DNA from: Diospyros lotus
Lineage: Eukaryota; Streptophyta; Magnoliopsida; Ericales; Ebenaceae
NCBI RefSeq assembly: GCF_014633365.1
Contig: NC_068349.1
Coordinates: 23,388,753-23,452,752, forward strand
DNA length: 64,000 nt
Direction of reading: 5' to 3'
In this document: positions 1-10,808 of the stretch, one piece after another
Layout: the number at the start of each line of letters is the position of its first letter
How positions within the stretch are numbered: the first letter of the stretch is position 1
Made by a program: the position numbers and the translations under genes
The notes under the pieces: model-generated
What the model saw: the letters and a program-made list of their open reading frames with translations, nothing else
What the model was told of the DNA's origin: nothing
Databases searched by the model: none

Positions 1-495
1 CTGAGAAAATCGAATCGACGTTAGATATATCCAAAAAGTCAATGGAACGTGTCAATGACTAATATTTAACGTGTAGAACAACCCTTAAGCGATTTCGGGT
101 TAAATCAAATGGGTTTAAGGTCAATTTGACTAGCCGGGCCTAAGTGCAGTTTTCTAAATTTGCTCGAGGGAGGTCAAAACAGTAATTTTTTAGAAGTTTC
201 AAGGACCAAATGAAGAGTACTAATCTTGAGGGTCTTAATGGTGTAGTTGGATTCATCAGGGGTATCATGGAAAGAAGAAAAATGGCATTTGATGAAAGTA
301 GGGGGTGGAAGTGTAATAAATCAAAAGTGTAATAGTGTGAACGCAGCAAAACGGTCGCCACAAATCTTCGCATGTGGAGGCCGAATCCGACGATGGGACG
401 GCCGGGGAGGAGCTGGGGGAGGTCGTATACGGCGGTGGGTTGCTTGTAGGCCAAGTTGTGGCCGGTGATTGGCCGGATTTTGGCCGAATTTCGAG

Positions 496-504
496 TATAA
501 AAGG
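496..504 (+). promoter_or_regulatory. TATA box of LTR B
   Basis: TATAAAAGG follows a moderately GC-rich stretch. The aligned position in the second LTR B copy carries ctataaatag (60472-60481), so a TATA box is kept in both copies. It probably marks the U3/R boundary, with transcription starting about 25-35 nt downstream. Confidence 0.6.
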
Positions 505-835
505 AGGCCGCGGGTTTTGATTTTTGGGCTTCAAATCGATCGAGTTTTTGAATGGTTTCGGGAGAGTGAATAAGGGGCTTTTGGTCGCGAGGCATCAAGG
601 AAGATTTATGGAGGCATTAGAAGCATTTTCGTCAAGTGTAGAGGCCGATTGAAGCTCGGCCGAGGGTTGGTGGCGGACCGCCGCGAGCCGCCTGCAACTG
701 CCATTTTTCGACTTTTTCCGGCGAGCTTTCGGCCTAAAAATGGTGCCAATGGGATCGACTCATAGAAGGCTTGAAGGGGGTATGCTCAGATTGGTCATCG
801 GAGGGGTCGTCGCCAGCCGGTCTTGAGGAAGAAGA

Positions 836-900
836 CGACGCGCGTGGCTACACGCGCCAGCTTTCACGCGCAGCCACACGCAGGGCGCGTGAGAGCGCGT
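836..900 (+). promoter_or_regulatory. cluster of CGCG-box-like motifs in LTR B
   Basis: In about 65 bp there are repeated ACGCGC, GCGCGTG and CACGCGC words on both strands. They fit the plant CGCG box (A/C/G)CGCG(G/T/C) bound by CAMTA factors. The cluster lies downstream of the TATA box, in the presumed R/U5 region. Its role is inferred from the motif only. Confidence 0.35.
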
Positions 901-1473
901 GTAATAGGGCATTTCGATAATTTTAATTCCAATATTTTTATTTAATTATTTTAGGAATTATTGTGTTGAAATATTTTGAAAAATATCTGAGGAGATAATT
1001 ATTTTGGAATTACTGAGGTGAAAAGTGGGAGAAAAATAGAGAAAATTATGAAAAAATTGAGGAAAATGGATCTTAATGCTTCCTTAATTAAATATGATGT
1101 TTAGGATGTGTTGAGGATCGAGGTTGAGTACAAGTTCAAGTATTTGGGGTTTAGCACGTACATCGAGGCCGTGCATGAGGATCGAGGCGATCCGAATACG
1201 TTCAAGGTGAGTGGTTTTTCTCTAGTTTTACCTTTAGTTCAGGTGAGCGGTCTTACCAGGACTCGGGATGCTATGCTTATACGTTTTATTTATGTATATA
1301 TGACATCATTTGCATATTGATCATGTTATGTATTGCATCAACTGTCTTTACTTATAAAAGAATCGGTGCATAGCGTGTGATTTTCATATCATCGGGGTAT
1401 TGATATTCGTGTCAATGTTGATTTCTGTGTGGGACGGGATGGGGTCTACTTGAGAATGGGACACGGTTAGTCC

Positions 1474-1580
1474 TGGCGATCGGGTGACACGGTAGGGCAC
1501 CCGGGGCCGATACTGGTGATCGGGTGACACGGTAGGGCATCCGGGACTGGTAACCGAGTGACACGGTAGGGCCCCCGGGG
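1474..1580 (+). repeat. three-unit tandem repeat in LTR B
   Basis: Three imperfect units of about 40 bp share the core gggtgacacggtagggc (at roughly 1481, 1521 and 1556) followed by cccggg. The third unit has cgagtg in place of cgggtg. The second LTR B copy is cut before this region, so variation in copy number cannot be compared. Confidence 0.8.
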
Positions 1581-2162
1581 ATTAAGTATGTCAGGGAGAT
1601 TTCTCAAGTTAGACGTGTCTTGCATATTTTCATTTGTCTGAGTATGCCATGCTCGTGTGTGTCTCATGCATTGTATTAACTGTTCCATACCGTCACTTAG
1701 ATGTTTTATTATCTAACCTGGGCTATGCCCCTGGAACGTTTAATGTTCCAGCCAGGAACTGCTGCGAGGGCAAGGATGTGGCTGGTTGAGGGCCAATGGT
1801 GCTTAGTTTGTTAAGTAGTTGTAACGTTTGGAGGATTTAATATGCATTTCAGGTTGTAAATGAACAGTTGTATAATAGCGATTTTATCATTTGATCTGTA
1901 TTACGTATTTTGCTATGGAAATACAATGTAAGAACTATGGTGTTTTGGTATTAATGTATCCGCTGCGTTGTATTAAGACTCGTTTAGTTTAAGATTATTG
2001 ATCTTGATAGTTAAACGGGCAAGGCTAGGGTTCGCAGGGTTTTGTATCTACATGTGAAGATTGTTCTTGATATACCGCGCGTGTTGAACTTGAAGAAAAA
2101 AAAAAAGAAAATCCCGGGAATACCCTTATAGTGACACGCCTGGGGAGACGGGGTGTTACACA

Positions 2163-2835
2163 AAGTGTTATTTGAAAGAAGTTTAGGGTTTTAGCTTGGA
2201 TTCCAAAAGTTCAATTCATTCTAGTTTTGGATTTCAAAAGCCACTCAATTATGGCTTTGAGTCTTTAGAGTCCATGGCTAAGATTTTGACAAGTGGCATA
2301 ATGTGATTGGTTGGAGAAATCTATAAAAAGGCACCATGGGTTCTTCTCAAATCATTCCAACCAAGTTTGAGGAGTGAAGCACTCTAAGAGGAGGAGCTTG
2401 CTCTAGAGAGAGAGAAGGGAGTTCGGAAAGAAGGCGGGAAGAAAGCGGCGAAGAAGCGGCGGAGAACGAGCCTCGTCGGAGTTGCGGATCTTCGCCATAG
2501 TTCGCCAAAATCAGTCAGCAAAAAAGTGAGGTAAGTCCAATATTTTTTTTATAATCCTGTAGAGGGGGAAGAGAGGGTCGCGTAGGTTCAAATGGGGGTC
2601 GAATCGGAGTTAAAACGAGGAAGTTATGGCCGAAATACCAACCCGAGGCGAAGTAGTCCGAGACTACTGTGCAACGCGTGAGATACACATGTCGAATAAT
2701 AGCTGCGCGTGGCTAGACTTCTTGGGGCGCGTGAGGGGTACTTTTTCCATGAAATTTTCCAGTAATGCCCTTAATTTAATACCCTTCAACCCCATATAAA
2801 AATATTTAAGGTTAGGTTTACCAAAACACATGTTT
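2163..2835 (+). mobile_element. LTR A fragment, truncated 5' LTR of Gypsy-A
   Basis: This matches 10650-11163 plus 20812-21000 of LTR A1, starting at aaagtgttatttgaaag and ending at accaaaacacatgttt. About 430 nt of the LTR start and about 1 kb of its 3' end, with the primer-binding site, are missing. It carries the family TATA box (ctataaaaag, 2321-2330). It lies on the same strand and directly upstream of the family A gag-pol remnant, so it is read as the damaged 5' LTR of that element. Confidence 0.75.
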
Positions 2836-3126
2836 AGGTTCACGTTCTGGGATTATAACTTGGCAAAAAAATTGAAAGAAGCATAGAAGGTCAAATTTGT
2901 CAGCACACTTTTGCTTCTTTGTCTCCAATCACCTTGTTTCCCTTCTTGCCATCAAAATTCCTCTTGACCCAGGAAGCCCAAATCTGTCCAAAATAAAATA
3001 AAATAGTGTGAAGCTCAATTCCTATAAAATAAAATAAAACAAAATCAAGATGAATAAAATGACACAACTAACGTGCAAAAAGACTAAATATGAGGGCTAA
3101 ATAATATGAAAATATGCGCTCTATCA
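2831..3126 (-). mobile_element. LTR-like fragment starting TGATAG
   Basis: On the minus strand this runs from TGATAGAGCGCATATTTTC (right edge) to CCTAAACA (left edge). Its start resembles the solo LTR at 8332 (TGATAGCATGCATATTT), but the rest differs, so it would be a related family at most. There is no target duplication: the flanks are acaca and agaag. It replaces the region between the 5' LTR and gag of Gypsy-A, so it probably arrived with a deletion. A non-LTR origin is possible. Confidence 0.35.
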
Positions 3127-3930
3127 AGAAGATCCTACAAAGATTAAGAATCCTGAATGAGGACAAGGTTGAGTGTGCGACCTATATGCTGGAAGAGGAA
3201 GCTGCCCAATGGTGGAGGTCTATGCAGCGAGCGATACCTAACCGAACAGGATCTCAAGGGTCAGCAACAGATGTAGAATTGGGAGAGGCACCCCAGATGT
3301 CATGGGAACGGTTTAAGGAACTGTTCAACAGGAAATTCTTTCCCACTTGCTGGAAGTTGGCTAGAGCTTAAGAGTTTATGAACTTACACCAAGGACCAAA
3401 TATGTCTGTGGTGCAATACAAGGCTGAATTTTTTCGGTTAATCAAGTATATGCCGCTGTACGGGATGGACGATGTGGAGAAGGGACGAAAATTCTTGCAA
3501 GGCTTGCGATTCGAATTTCAACAGCTGATGAGCCTGGTGCATGTGGAGTCTTATCCAGACATAGTTTTCAAAGCTATGATCGCAGAGGAGAATATGACAC
3601 GAGTGGCAGAACTAAAGGCCACGATGGTTCAAACTGGAGGACAATAAGAGAAATCCCACTCGACTATGGGACCTCGAGATGGGGAGATCGTGAAAAAGGG
3701 CAAGGCATGCTTTAAATGCAAGAAGAGGCACCCAAGCAAGAGGTGCGATGGCCAAAACATTGTCTGTGACACCTGTGGACAACCCGGGCATACTTCCAGA
3801 AATTGCTCAAAGGGAATGGTCCAATAAGGTAAGGCCATAGCAGCAGTACCAGTGAATGTGATTTGCTACAATTGTAACCAGCACGAGCACATCTCGAGGA
3901 ATTGCCCGAAGAAAAAAGAGCAGCCGCTAA
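3127..3930 (+). pseudogene. gag: Gypsy-A gag with two CCHC zinc knuckles
   Basis: This is the capsid/nucleocapsid remnant. The visible frame begins inside gag (IKKILQRLRILNEDKV) because upstream sequence is lost. Typical capsid words follow: EEEAAQWWRSM, SWERFKELFNRKFFP and SVVQYKAEFFRL. Two knuckles of the CX2CX4HX4C type occur, CDTCGQPGHTSRNC (about 3768-3809) and CYNCNQHEHISRNC (about 3864-3905), preceded by a less regular Cys pair. TAA stops at 3369, 3645 and 3825 lie in the same frame and no frameshift is seen. The knuckles would package element RNA. The protein cannot be made as a whole from this copy. Confidence 0.85.
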
Positions 3931-4640
3931 AGATTGAAGAAGGAAAAGGGACCAGACAGGGGCGAGTTTATAATTTGACCAAAGAAGACGTAGAAGCAAA
4001 CCCTGCAGTTATCCAAGGTACTCTCTTCATTTTGGATACTCCTGTGCATGCATTGATAGATCCAGGGTCTACTCCTTCTTTTATATTGCATGCTTTCGCT
4101 GGGAGTTTGAGAGTAGAAACCAAGTCTATGGGGTGTCTTATGGTGATTTCGACACCTATGGGTAAAAGTATGAAGTCCTCAGAAATGGTGAGGGGATGTG
4201 AAATTAGCCTTAGTAATGTTCGGTTCTAGGCTGATCTGATTCTGTTAGAAGTATATGACTTCGACATAATCTTAGGGATGGACTTCTTGTCCAAGTACGA
4301 TGCCAATATAGACTGTCATAGGAAGATAATGACCATAAGAAAACCCGAGGGAGGGTGGGTCAAATTTCGAGGACAAGGCGAACCCAAGGTCGTAAAGATG
4401 ATTTCGGCAATGAAGGCAGCAAAGCTGTTGAGCCGAGGAGCTCATGGATTCATAGCTTATGCTTAGTTAGAAGAAAAAGAGGTACCGAAACTCAATGAGG
4501 TGCAAGTGGTACGAGAATATGATGATGTGTTTCCAGAAGAATTACCGGGACTACCTCCACCTCGGGAAATCGAGTTCTCAATTGAGTTAGTTCCAGGAAC
4601 CCAACCGATATTAATTCCGCCATATCGAATGGCTCCGGCG
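3931..4640 (+). pseudogene. Gypsy-A aspartic protease region
   Basis: The frame continues from gag. The retropepsin-type motif is ALIDPGSTPSFI at about 4050-4085, with D-P-G-S in place of the more usual D-S/T-G; related plant chromoviruses often show DPGST. Downstream come DIILGMDFLSKYDA, typical of the region after the protease, then the acidic linker before the reverse transcriptase ([16 protein letters not shown], about 4563-4610). TAG stops at 4227 and 4464 interrupt it, both plausible CAG-to-TAG changes. Its role in a live element is to cleave the Gag-Pol polyprotein. Confidence 0.8.
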
Positions 4641-5300
4641 GAGATAAAATAATTGAAGAGTCAATTACAGGAGTTGACTGATAAGGGGTTCATTAGGCCA
4701 AGCACATCGCCATGGGGCGCACCAGTGTTATTTGTAAAGAAGAAAGACAGGAGTCTAAGGATGTGCATTGACTACCGTCAGCTAAATAAGGCCACGGTAA
4801 AGAACAAGTATCCACTTCCAAGGATAGACGAGTTGTTTGATCAACTACAGGGAGCGAAGGTGTTCTCGAAGATTGATTTGAGATCCGGATATTATCAACT
4901 GAGAATTAAACTAGATGATGTTCCGAAGACGGCATTTCGGTCGAGGTATGGCCATTTTGAGTACTTTGTAATGCCATTCAGATTAACTAACGCTCCAGCA
5001 GCATTTATGGATCTTATGAATAGGGTATTCAAGCCCTACCTGGATCGATTTGTGATCGTCTTCATAGATGATATATTGGTGTATTCTTCGAATGAAAGTG
5101 ACCACGAAGAGCACTTGAGAATAGTGCTAAGAACCCTCAGGAAACACCAATTGTATGCCAAGTTGTCGAAGTGCGAGTTCTGGCTATCCCAAGTGGCGTT
5201 TCTTGGGCATGTGATCTCAGCCGAAGGAATCTCAGTGGATCCAGCTAAGATTGAGGCTGTTCGAGGATGGAAGCAACCAATGTGCGTGACCGAAGTATGA
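4641..5300 (+). pseudogene. pol: Gypsy-A reverse transcriptase
   Basis: The domain copies element RNA into DNA. In order are [44 protein letters not shown], the [11 protein letters not shown] block with the first catalytic Asp (about 4876), and [12 protein letters not shown] with the catalytic Asp pair (about 5065-5073). The core is full length and its catalytic residues are intact, but a TAA at 4650 and a TGA at 5298 close it at both ends. The TGA sits where relatives have Arg before [12 protein letters not shown], so a CGA-to-TGA change is likely. Confidence 0.9.
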
Positions 5301-5860
5301 AGTTTTTTGGGGTTGGCAGGCTACTATCGAAGATTCGTGGAAGGGTTTTCAAAAATAGCTGCACCTATGACGAAGCTCATACGAAAGAAGGTAAAGTTCG
5401 AATGGACTGCAAAGTGCGAGGAAAGCTTTCAAGAGCTTAAGGACAGATTGACCTCGGCACTTGTGCTAGCGATGTCTAGTGGGTCCGGTGGATATATTGT
5501 ATACACCGATGCCTCGAAGGTTGGTTTGGGTTATGTATTGATGCAACATGGTCTGGTGATCGCATATGGATCACGCCAGTTGAAAAGACACGAAATGAAC
5601 TACCCAACACATGACTTGGAGCTGGCAGTGGTGGTATATGCTTTGAAGCTATGGAGGCACTACCTATATGGAGAGACGTTTGATGTATTCACAGACCACA
5701 AAAGTCTAAGGTATGTGTTCTCGCAGAAAGAGTTGAACATGAGGCAGCGACGATGGATGGAGTTCTTGAAGGACTACGACTGCACCATCTTGTATCACCC
5801 GGGGCATGCCAATGTGGTAGCCGATGCTTTGAGTAGGACTGTGCCTATTGTTATGGCCGA
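5301..5860 (+). pseudogene. pol: Gypsy-A connection domain and RNase H
   Basis: The frame reads [19 protein letters not shown], then the RNase H block [15 protein letters not shown] (first Asp about 5506), [21 protein letters not shown] with the catalytic Glu, [13 protein letters not shown] with a further Asp, and ADALSR closing the domain near 5835. Ser occupies the position of the usual Ala or Pro after the first Asp pair. RNase H removes the RNA strand during reverse transcription. There is no internal stop from 5301 to 6140, making this the best-kept stretch of the element. Confidence 0.9.
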
Positions 5861-6234
5861 GTTGATGGCCCAAGAGTGGCTACTGATTGAGGCTTTTAGC
5901 CTGATGACGGTGAGTGTAGTGTCGAAGGGATCTTCTATCCTAGTAGCTGGCCTGGCGGTTCGGCTAGATCTGAAGACCGAGATACGTGAGGCTAGTGGAA
6001 GTGACCGACATATACGTCTATGGGTAGATGAGCAAGGCCAGCCCAAGAGTTCAGATTTTGAGATGCGAAATGGCATTCTCAGGTTTCGGGGTAGAGTGTA
6101 CGTGCCAAACCTTCGGGAGTTGAGACAGAAAATTTTGGATTAGGCCCACAGAGCTAAGTATACTGTGCACCCAGGAGCCACAAAGATGTATCGAGATCTT
6201 CGGGAAATCTATTGGTGGCCAAGGATGAAGGCTA
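5861..6234 (+). pseudogene. pol: Gypsy-A integrase, N-terminal part
   Basis: The linker after RNase H ends in VNP-like text ([16 protein letters not shown]) and is followed by the zinc-binding start of integrase, HRAKYTVHPGATKMYRDL, with YWWPRMKA at 6207-6234. The TAG at 6141 breaks the frame just before it. The second half of the HHCC zinc finger (CDICQR) lies beyond the solo LTR at 7768. Deleting the LTR and one copy of the duplication rejoins the frame exactly, so integrase was continuous before that insertion. Confidence 0.85.
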
Positions 6235-7745
6235 TGTAGGATCAAGGCGAGGATACATAGCATGCAACGAAAGCGTTTTTAAATAAAAACTTTCCTCGTA
6301 TTGATTAGAATCTAGGAAACTTACTTTTCCTATGGATTACCGGACGGAATGAAGTGACAGGCGGAGGATGGGCGGGAGCTTCTTCTTGTGGTGGAGACGA
6401 CGGCTGTCCTGCAATCCTTCGGCTCCTTCGCATCAGAACTTGAAGGCTATCTTTCGATCTTCCAAAGTATGACTCGAACTCGTGGCCTCTCTTTCGGTGA
6501 AGAAGAGTAAAAATCGACTTGGATGAAAAAACAACCAAGGAGAGAATATAAAGGGAGAACCCTAGGGTTAAAACCCTAGTGGGCCAAACCCTAATGGGCC
6601 AAATCCATTTAATTAATTTTCTAATTAGGTTAGTCCAATTAATTAATTAAAAACTAATGAACTATTATTTTATTCTAGCCCAATTAATTATGGACCATTC
6701 CGAATAAAATAATTCTCTCTCAATGTAATTCATCCAACAAGCCAAATGTATTAAATAATACATGAGTTATATCGAGCTACCCCGGGGACCAAAAGACAAA
6801 TTATTTACGGCTACTAAAATGACCAAAATATCCCTGCTACCTAGTAGCTATATTTTGTCATTCTAAGTGTTCCAACTATCACCATATGGTAACACTGACC
6901 CCACGAATAATTTTGCATATGCCATGTCTTTGACCTACTAGTGTAATGACGAAAATACCCCTCTGCATAACACCCATCATTTAGAAAGGAATAATATACT
7001 AACACCTCTCTAAATGATTTCTACCATCCTTAGATCACTAGTCCAATAATCCGTGACTACTCGAATGTACTTGCTTATCATTGGGAGCTACCCAGAAGCA
7101 CACACTCTTAAGTCACGTTCCCAGGGCCCTGGATTATTTGATTATTCTTGGACAATCACAAGGGGGTGAATCACAGAAACTATCTTGTATTAGTTTGTCT
7201 TAGTTAATTAGAAACCATACTCCCAACTCAAAAGGTTATTGATCTTTGATAGACCTCACCTACAGTGAATCTAAGAATATAGTTCTAGGTTCACTAGACC
7301 ACCAACTAATACTCAAGTATTAGAGTACTCGTCCACGTAGTAGCAGTGATAGACTAGCTCCATGATAATTAGTACTTTGTCATTAGCTTCTATCACAGGT
7401 CCACTCTACGCATTCCAAATGCGCTTGTACAATTAGAGTAAACGGACTGTTTACTGGCTAAGGCAAGCCATCCTCTATTAGGATCTATTGCACAATGATC
7501 TTATCATGATAGAATGCCCAGTTCTATCAAAAGATCAAGAGTAATATTTTCTTGCTTATTAAGTACCCATGATTCATGCCTAACTGTGAAGAACGACCCA
7601 TCACATGAATCACTTACTTAATAGCATGGACACTTTTCCAACAATTAAATGCAGATAATATATGTGCCATAAACTGACTAAAAGAAACATCATTACCATA
7701 AATTAAACAAAACGTGTCTTTAGGGCATACATTTCCAACAGGCTA
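6230..7745 (-). mobile_element. solo LTR of family D with 5-bp TSD ggcta
   Basis: The LTR is 6235-7740 (1506 bp). On the minus strand it starts TGTTGGAAATGTATGCCC and ends ..CTACA; on the plus strand it runs tgtaggatc..ttccaaca. The target duplication ggcta is at 6230-6234 and 7741-7745. There is no internal region, so it arose by LTR-LTR recombination of a full element. The second copy at 62949-64000 matches it closely in the opposite orientation. The TGTTGGAAAT start is common among plant Copia LTRs, so Copia is an inference. Frames within it are not credible as genes. Confidence 0.9.
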
Positions 7746-8331
7746 GTGTGGCTAGAAGCATGGCACAATGTGATATATGCCAAAGGGTGAAGATTGAGCA
7801 CCAGAAACCTGCAGGGTTGATGAGACCTTTGGAAGTTCCTGAGTGGAAATGGGAACATATCACGATGGATTTCGTGACAGGATTTCTGAAGAGTCGAAGG
7901 GGTTATGATGCCATTTGGGTGGTGATAGACAGGTTGACAAAGTCATCCCATTTCCTGCCTACGAGGATGGATCAACCGGTACGAAAATTTGCAGAGGAGT
8001 ACATGAAGGAAATCGTACGACTCCACGGTGCGCCGGTAAGTATAGTTTCAGATCGGGACCCGAGGTTTACCTCGAGATTTTGGGAGAGTTTGCAGGAATG
8101 CATGGGGACCCAGCTGAAATTGAGTACGGCTTATCACCCCCAGACTGACGGGCAATCAGAAAGGACAATCCAAACGCTTGAAGATATGTTGAGATCTTGT
8201 GCCCTTGATTTTGGAGGAAATTGGGAAGAGCATCTGTCTTTGGTAGAATTCGTGTACAACAATAGTTACCACGGTAGCATTGGGATGGCTCCTTATGAGG
8301 CTTTGTATGGAAGAAAGTGTTGGTCGCCTAT
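7746..8331 (+). pseudogene. pol: Gypsy-A integrase catalytic core
   Basis: The frame opens with [15 protein letters not shown], the end of the HHCC finger, then the DDE core. The catalytic Asp is in [10 protein letters not shown] (about 7868), the second in [10 protein letters not shown] (about 8051) and the Glu in [10 protein letters not shown] (about 8159). The last two are separated by 35 residues, matching DD35E. No stop is present. The solo LTR at 8332 cuts the frame inside the motif GRKCWSPI. Integrase inserts the new cDNA into the host chromosome. Confidence 0.9.
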
Positions 8332-9513
8332 TGATAGCATGCATATTTATACCATATTTTGGCATTTCACCTCATTCTTATTAGGCCATTTGAAGCAATT
8401 TTTGCTGATATTTCATTGTTTCTATTTTATTATGCTTCAAATTGTCCTTGCACTATTTTCTATCTTACCTCTACTCTATGGATCCAGGCTTTAGGGAATA
8501 TTGGATGAGCTTGGGCCTACTTTCAAGGAGCTTGGGCCTACTTTCAAGGAGCAGACTTGGGTTACTCATTGTGCTGTTTTGGGCTCACTTGTTTTCTGTT
8601 GGGCTAGGCCCAACCCTAGCCTCCCTAGCCTTTCCTTTCTTGGCCATGTATTTAAGGCCTCTTAGCATTAATTTTCAGAATATCAGGATGAGATAGAAAG
8701 AGAGGAGAAAATAGAGAGGATTCTGCCCGTTTTTGTTGTTGTAGCATTTTTCTGTTTTCTACATCTTTTGTTCCATTTTGTTTTCCTTGTTGTAATGATA
8801 GGCTAGAGCATTTGTAACCGGTTGTGTGTCTTGAATCCATGTGGAATTTGAGTCCCGGATGAGCTACAAGAATCTGGTTTGTTGTTTGTTTCTTATTCAT
8901 TTCTATTTGGTTTAGTTTGGGCAGATTTGTGAATGCATGGAGTTCATGGCAGGTTTGTGTGAATTTGCATGGTTTCATTTTCTGTTAAATGCTTAAGAGA
9001 GCAGAATGTTATAGCCGGTTGGTATAACATCTAGGAAATGAATATTATGTGCTTGAACGGTTGTTCTTGCATAGGTCCGGATAGGTTGAATAGAGAGTGA
9101 ATGGCTGCATTTTGTTTACAAGAGATTTCTGTATTTATTTTGTTGTTCCAATCATTCTAATCCTTGGACGGTTGTTGGGGATGCTTTGAGTTTGTTATCC
9201 GGATATCAAAACATCTAGCAAGCCAAGGTATATAGGTTGGACGAGGAAGAATTCACATAGGAGACAAATACACAGCCGGTTGCACATCTTTTACTGATTT
9301 TTCATCCATCATTGTCTTTCTGTTTTGATAATTAGTTTTCTGTCAAAACCCCCCCCCCTAAACAAACTGTTGGTTATGTTGGTTCTCCTTTGTTGGTAGA
9401 AGAAAGTGAGGCTCCTTGTGAGAGATGACCTAGGGTGCACTTTACTGCAAACTAGAGAAGAGATGCAAACATAGATCTCTAATTCTGGAGTGGTTCGACA
9501 GCCGGCCACCTAT
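8327..9513 (+). mobile_element. solo LTR of family E with 5-bp TSD cctat
   Basis: The LTR is 8332-9508 (1177 bp), TGATAGCATGC..GCCGGCCA, flanked by cctat at 8327-8331 and 9509-9513. Removing it restores the integrase reading SPIYWTEVGE across the junction. A plus-strand TATA-like tatttaagg sits at 8649. A direct duplication of a 22-bp segment (core gcttgggcctactttcaagg) occurs at 8510-8553, and a run of ten C at 9349-9358. I cannot assign the family: LTRs starting TGATAG occur in several plant Gypsy lineages. Confidence 0.85.
8647..8657 (+). promoter_or_regulatory. TATA-like box of solo LTR E
   Basis: tgtatttaagg lies 316 bp into the LTR, followed about 35 bp later by purine-rich sequence (gagatagaaagagagg). 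It supports plus orientation for the LTR. Weak single-motif evidence. Confidence 0.4.
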
Positions 9514-10101
9514 CTATTGGACCGAAGTAGGGGAACGACAGATGTTGGGGCCCGAACTTGTGCAGCAGACTACTGATAAGATTCGAATAATCCAAGAGAG
9601 GATCCGAGCTGTGCAAAGCCGACAAAAATCCTATGTTAATCAAAGAAGAAGGGATCTAGAGTTTGAGGTCGGGGATCTAGTGTATCTCAAGGTGTCACCC
9701 AGCATTTGGTGACACGTGGAAGCGGTAAAGGAAAGCTGAAGCCAAGGTATATAGGACCATATCCGATTATAGAAAGAGTCGGACCTTTGGCCTATCGATT
9801 AGAGCTCCCACCTAGCTTGTCCGAGATTCATAATGTGTTCCACGTCTCCCAACTTCGAAGGCATCTGCCAGATCCAACCCTCGGAGTTCGGGTGGAGACA
9901 ATTGAGCTAAGAAATGACTTGACCTACCCGGAGTCACCTGGAGCAATTTTAGATCGCCGAACTCAAGTGTTGCGAAATAAAGAGATACCGTTAGTGAAGG
10001 TTCAGTGGGGAAAGCACTCGGATGACGAGGCAACGTGGGAACTTGAGGAAACAATTAGGAAGAAATATCCTCATCTGTTCGAGGAAATAGAAATAGAGTA
10101 G
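9514..10101 (+). pseudogene. pol: Gypsy-A integrase C-terminus with chromodomain-like tail
   Basis: The frame resumes with YWTEVGE, LGPELVQQTTDKIRIIQERI and the GPY/F region RYIGPYPIIERVGPLAYRL (about 9748-9804). HNVFHVSQLRRHLPDP follows, then a chromodomain-like end, VKVQWGKHSDDEATWELE, closing at the TAG at 10099. A small deletion near 9690-9705 shifts the frame between VYLKVSP and TRGSGKGKL, the only clear frameshift in this polyprotein. In chromoviruses this tail can direct integration toward modified histones. Its aromatic cage looks incomplete, as in many plant copies. Confidence 0.85.
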
Positions 10102-10218
10102 GGAATTTTTATATTTTCTTCCAAAAATTCTATTCCAGAATTCAATAATTATTTAACCTTCAATAATTTCGAGTATGTTTCAAATTTCGTGCACGAAATT
10201 CTTTTAAGGAGGGGAGAA
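10102..10218 (+). promoter_or_regulatory. Gypsy-A 3' UTR with hairpin and polypurine tract
   Basis: Between the pol stop and the 3' LTR lies a perfect 18-bp palindrome, AATTTCGTGCACGAAATT (10183-10200). The purine tract aaggaggggagaa (10206-10218) touches the LTR. The tract primes plus-strand DNA synthesis. The palindrome has counterparts upstream of the tract in element C (46714-46733) and in the deleted A copies (32167-32184, 37228-37245). Confidence 0.8.
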
Positions 10219-10808
10219 TATAATACCCCATATTTTTGTGAAGATGCCACGTATTTTAAGTGAGTTTAAAATATCGAAAATATGTTTCAATTGGCAACGA
10301 GTGACCGAATCAGTCATAGGGAGTACCCTAGAGCTTAGATACCTAAGGTTAAAGGTATATTTTTGATGAGCGTCTCGAGGCGAGATTTATGACGCTGAAA
10401 GAAATCAAATCAGAAATGGTTTTCAGTTAAGCTAAGTTATAGCCTAAAAAGACCGAATGATGGTAAGGGGCTTCCGAAAAATTGTATATATTGAGTAATT
10501 TTGAGTTATTAATTTTGGGATTTTAAGTATCTCGATAAATTTGATGTTTGAGGGTATAATTGTAATTAGAAAATTATCCAAACAAAATAAGGATAAAATT
10601 AAGAGCTTATGTGGTAAAATATTGAAGTTGAGGACTTGAGATAAGGGCCAAAGTGTTATTTGAAAGAAGTTTGGGGTTTTAGCTTGGATTCCAAAAGTTC
10701 AATTCATTCTAGTTTTGGATTTCAAAAGCCACTCAATTATGGCTTTGAGTCTTTGGAGTCTATGGCTAAGATTTTGACCAGTGGCATAATGTGATTGGTT
10801 GGAGAAAT

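Larger units (their letters stand above)
1..2160 (+). mobile_element. LTR of family B, 3' portion
   Basis: Positions 1 to about 700 match 59137-60660, the second family B LTR, through long shared stretches (for example ctgagaaaatcgaatcga and tctaaatttgc). The end, ggggtgttaca at 2150-2160, has the TTACA terminus seen in LTR families A and C. The segment holds a TATA box at 496, a CGCG-rich cluster at 836-900 and a three-unit tandem repeat at 1474-1580. The 5' 246 nt lie outside the window. It abuts a truncated family A LTR at 2161 with no primer-binding site in between, so the original junction is lost. The short frames inside are not convincing as genes. Gypsy assignment is an inference from the shared termini. 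Confidence 0.75.

Noticed and set aside
247..598. Frames of 73-152 codons near the left end
   Set aside because: They lie in LTR B around its TATA box. The second LTR B copy has different or broken frames at the same place, so no coding constraint is visible.
8332..9508. Helitron or DNA transposon in the integrase gene
   Set aside because: TG..CA ends with a 5-bp duplication and exact restoration of the frame fit a solo LTR; no CTRR end or TIR is present.
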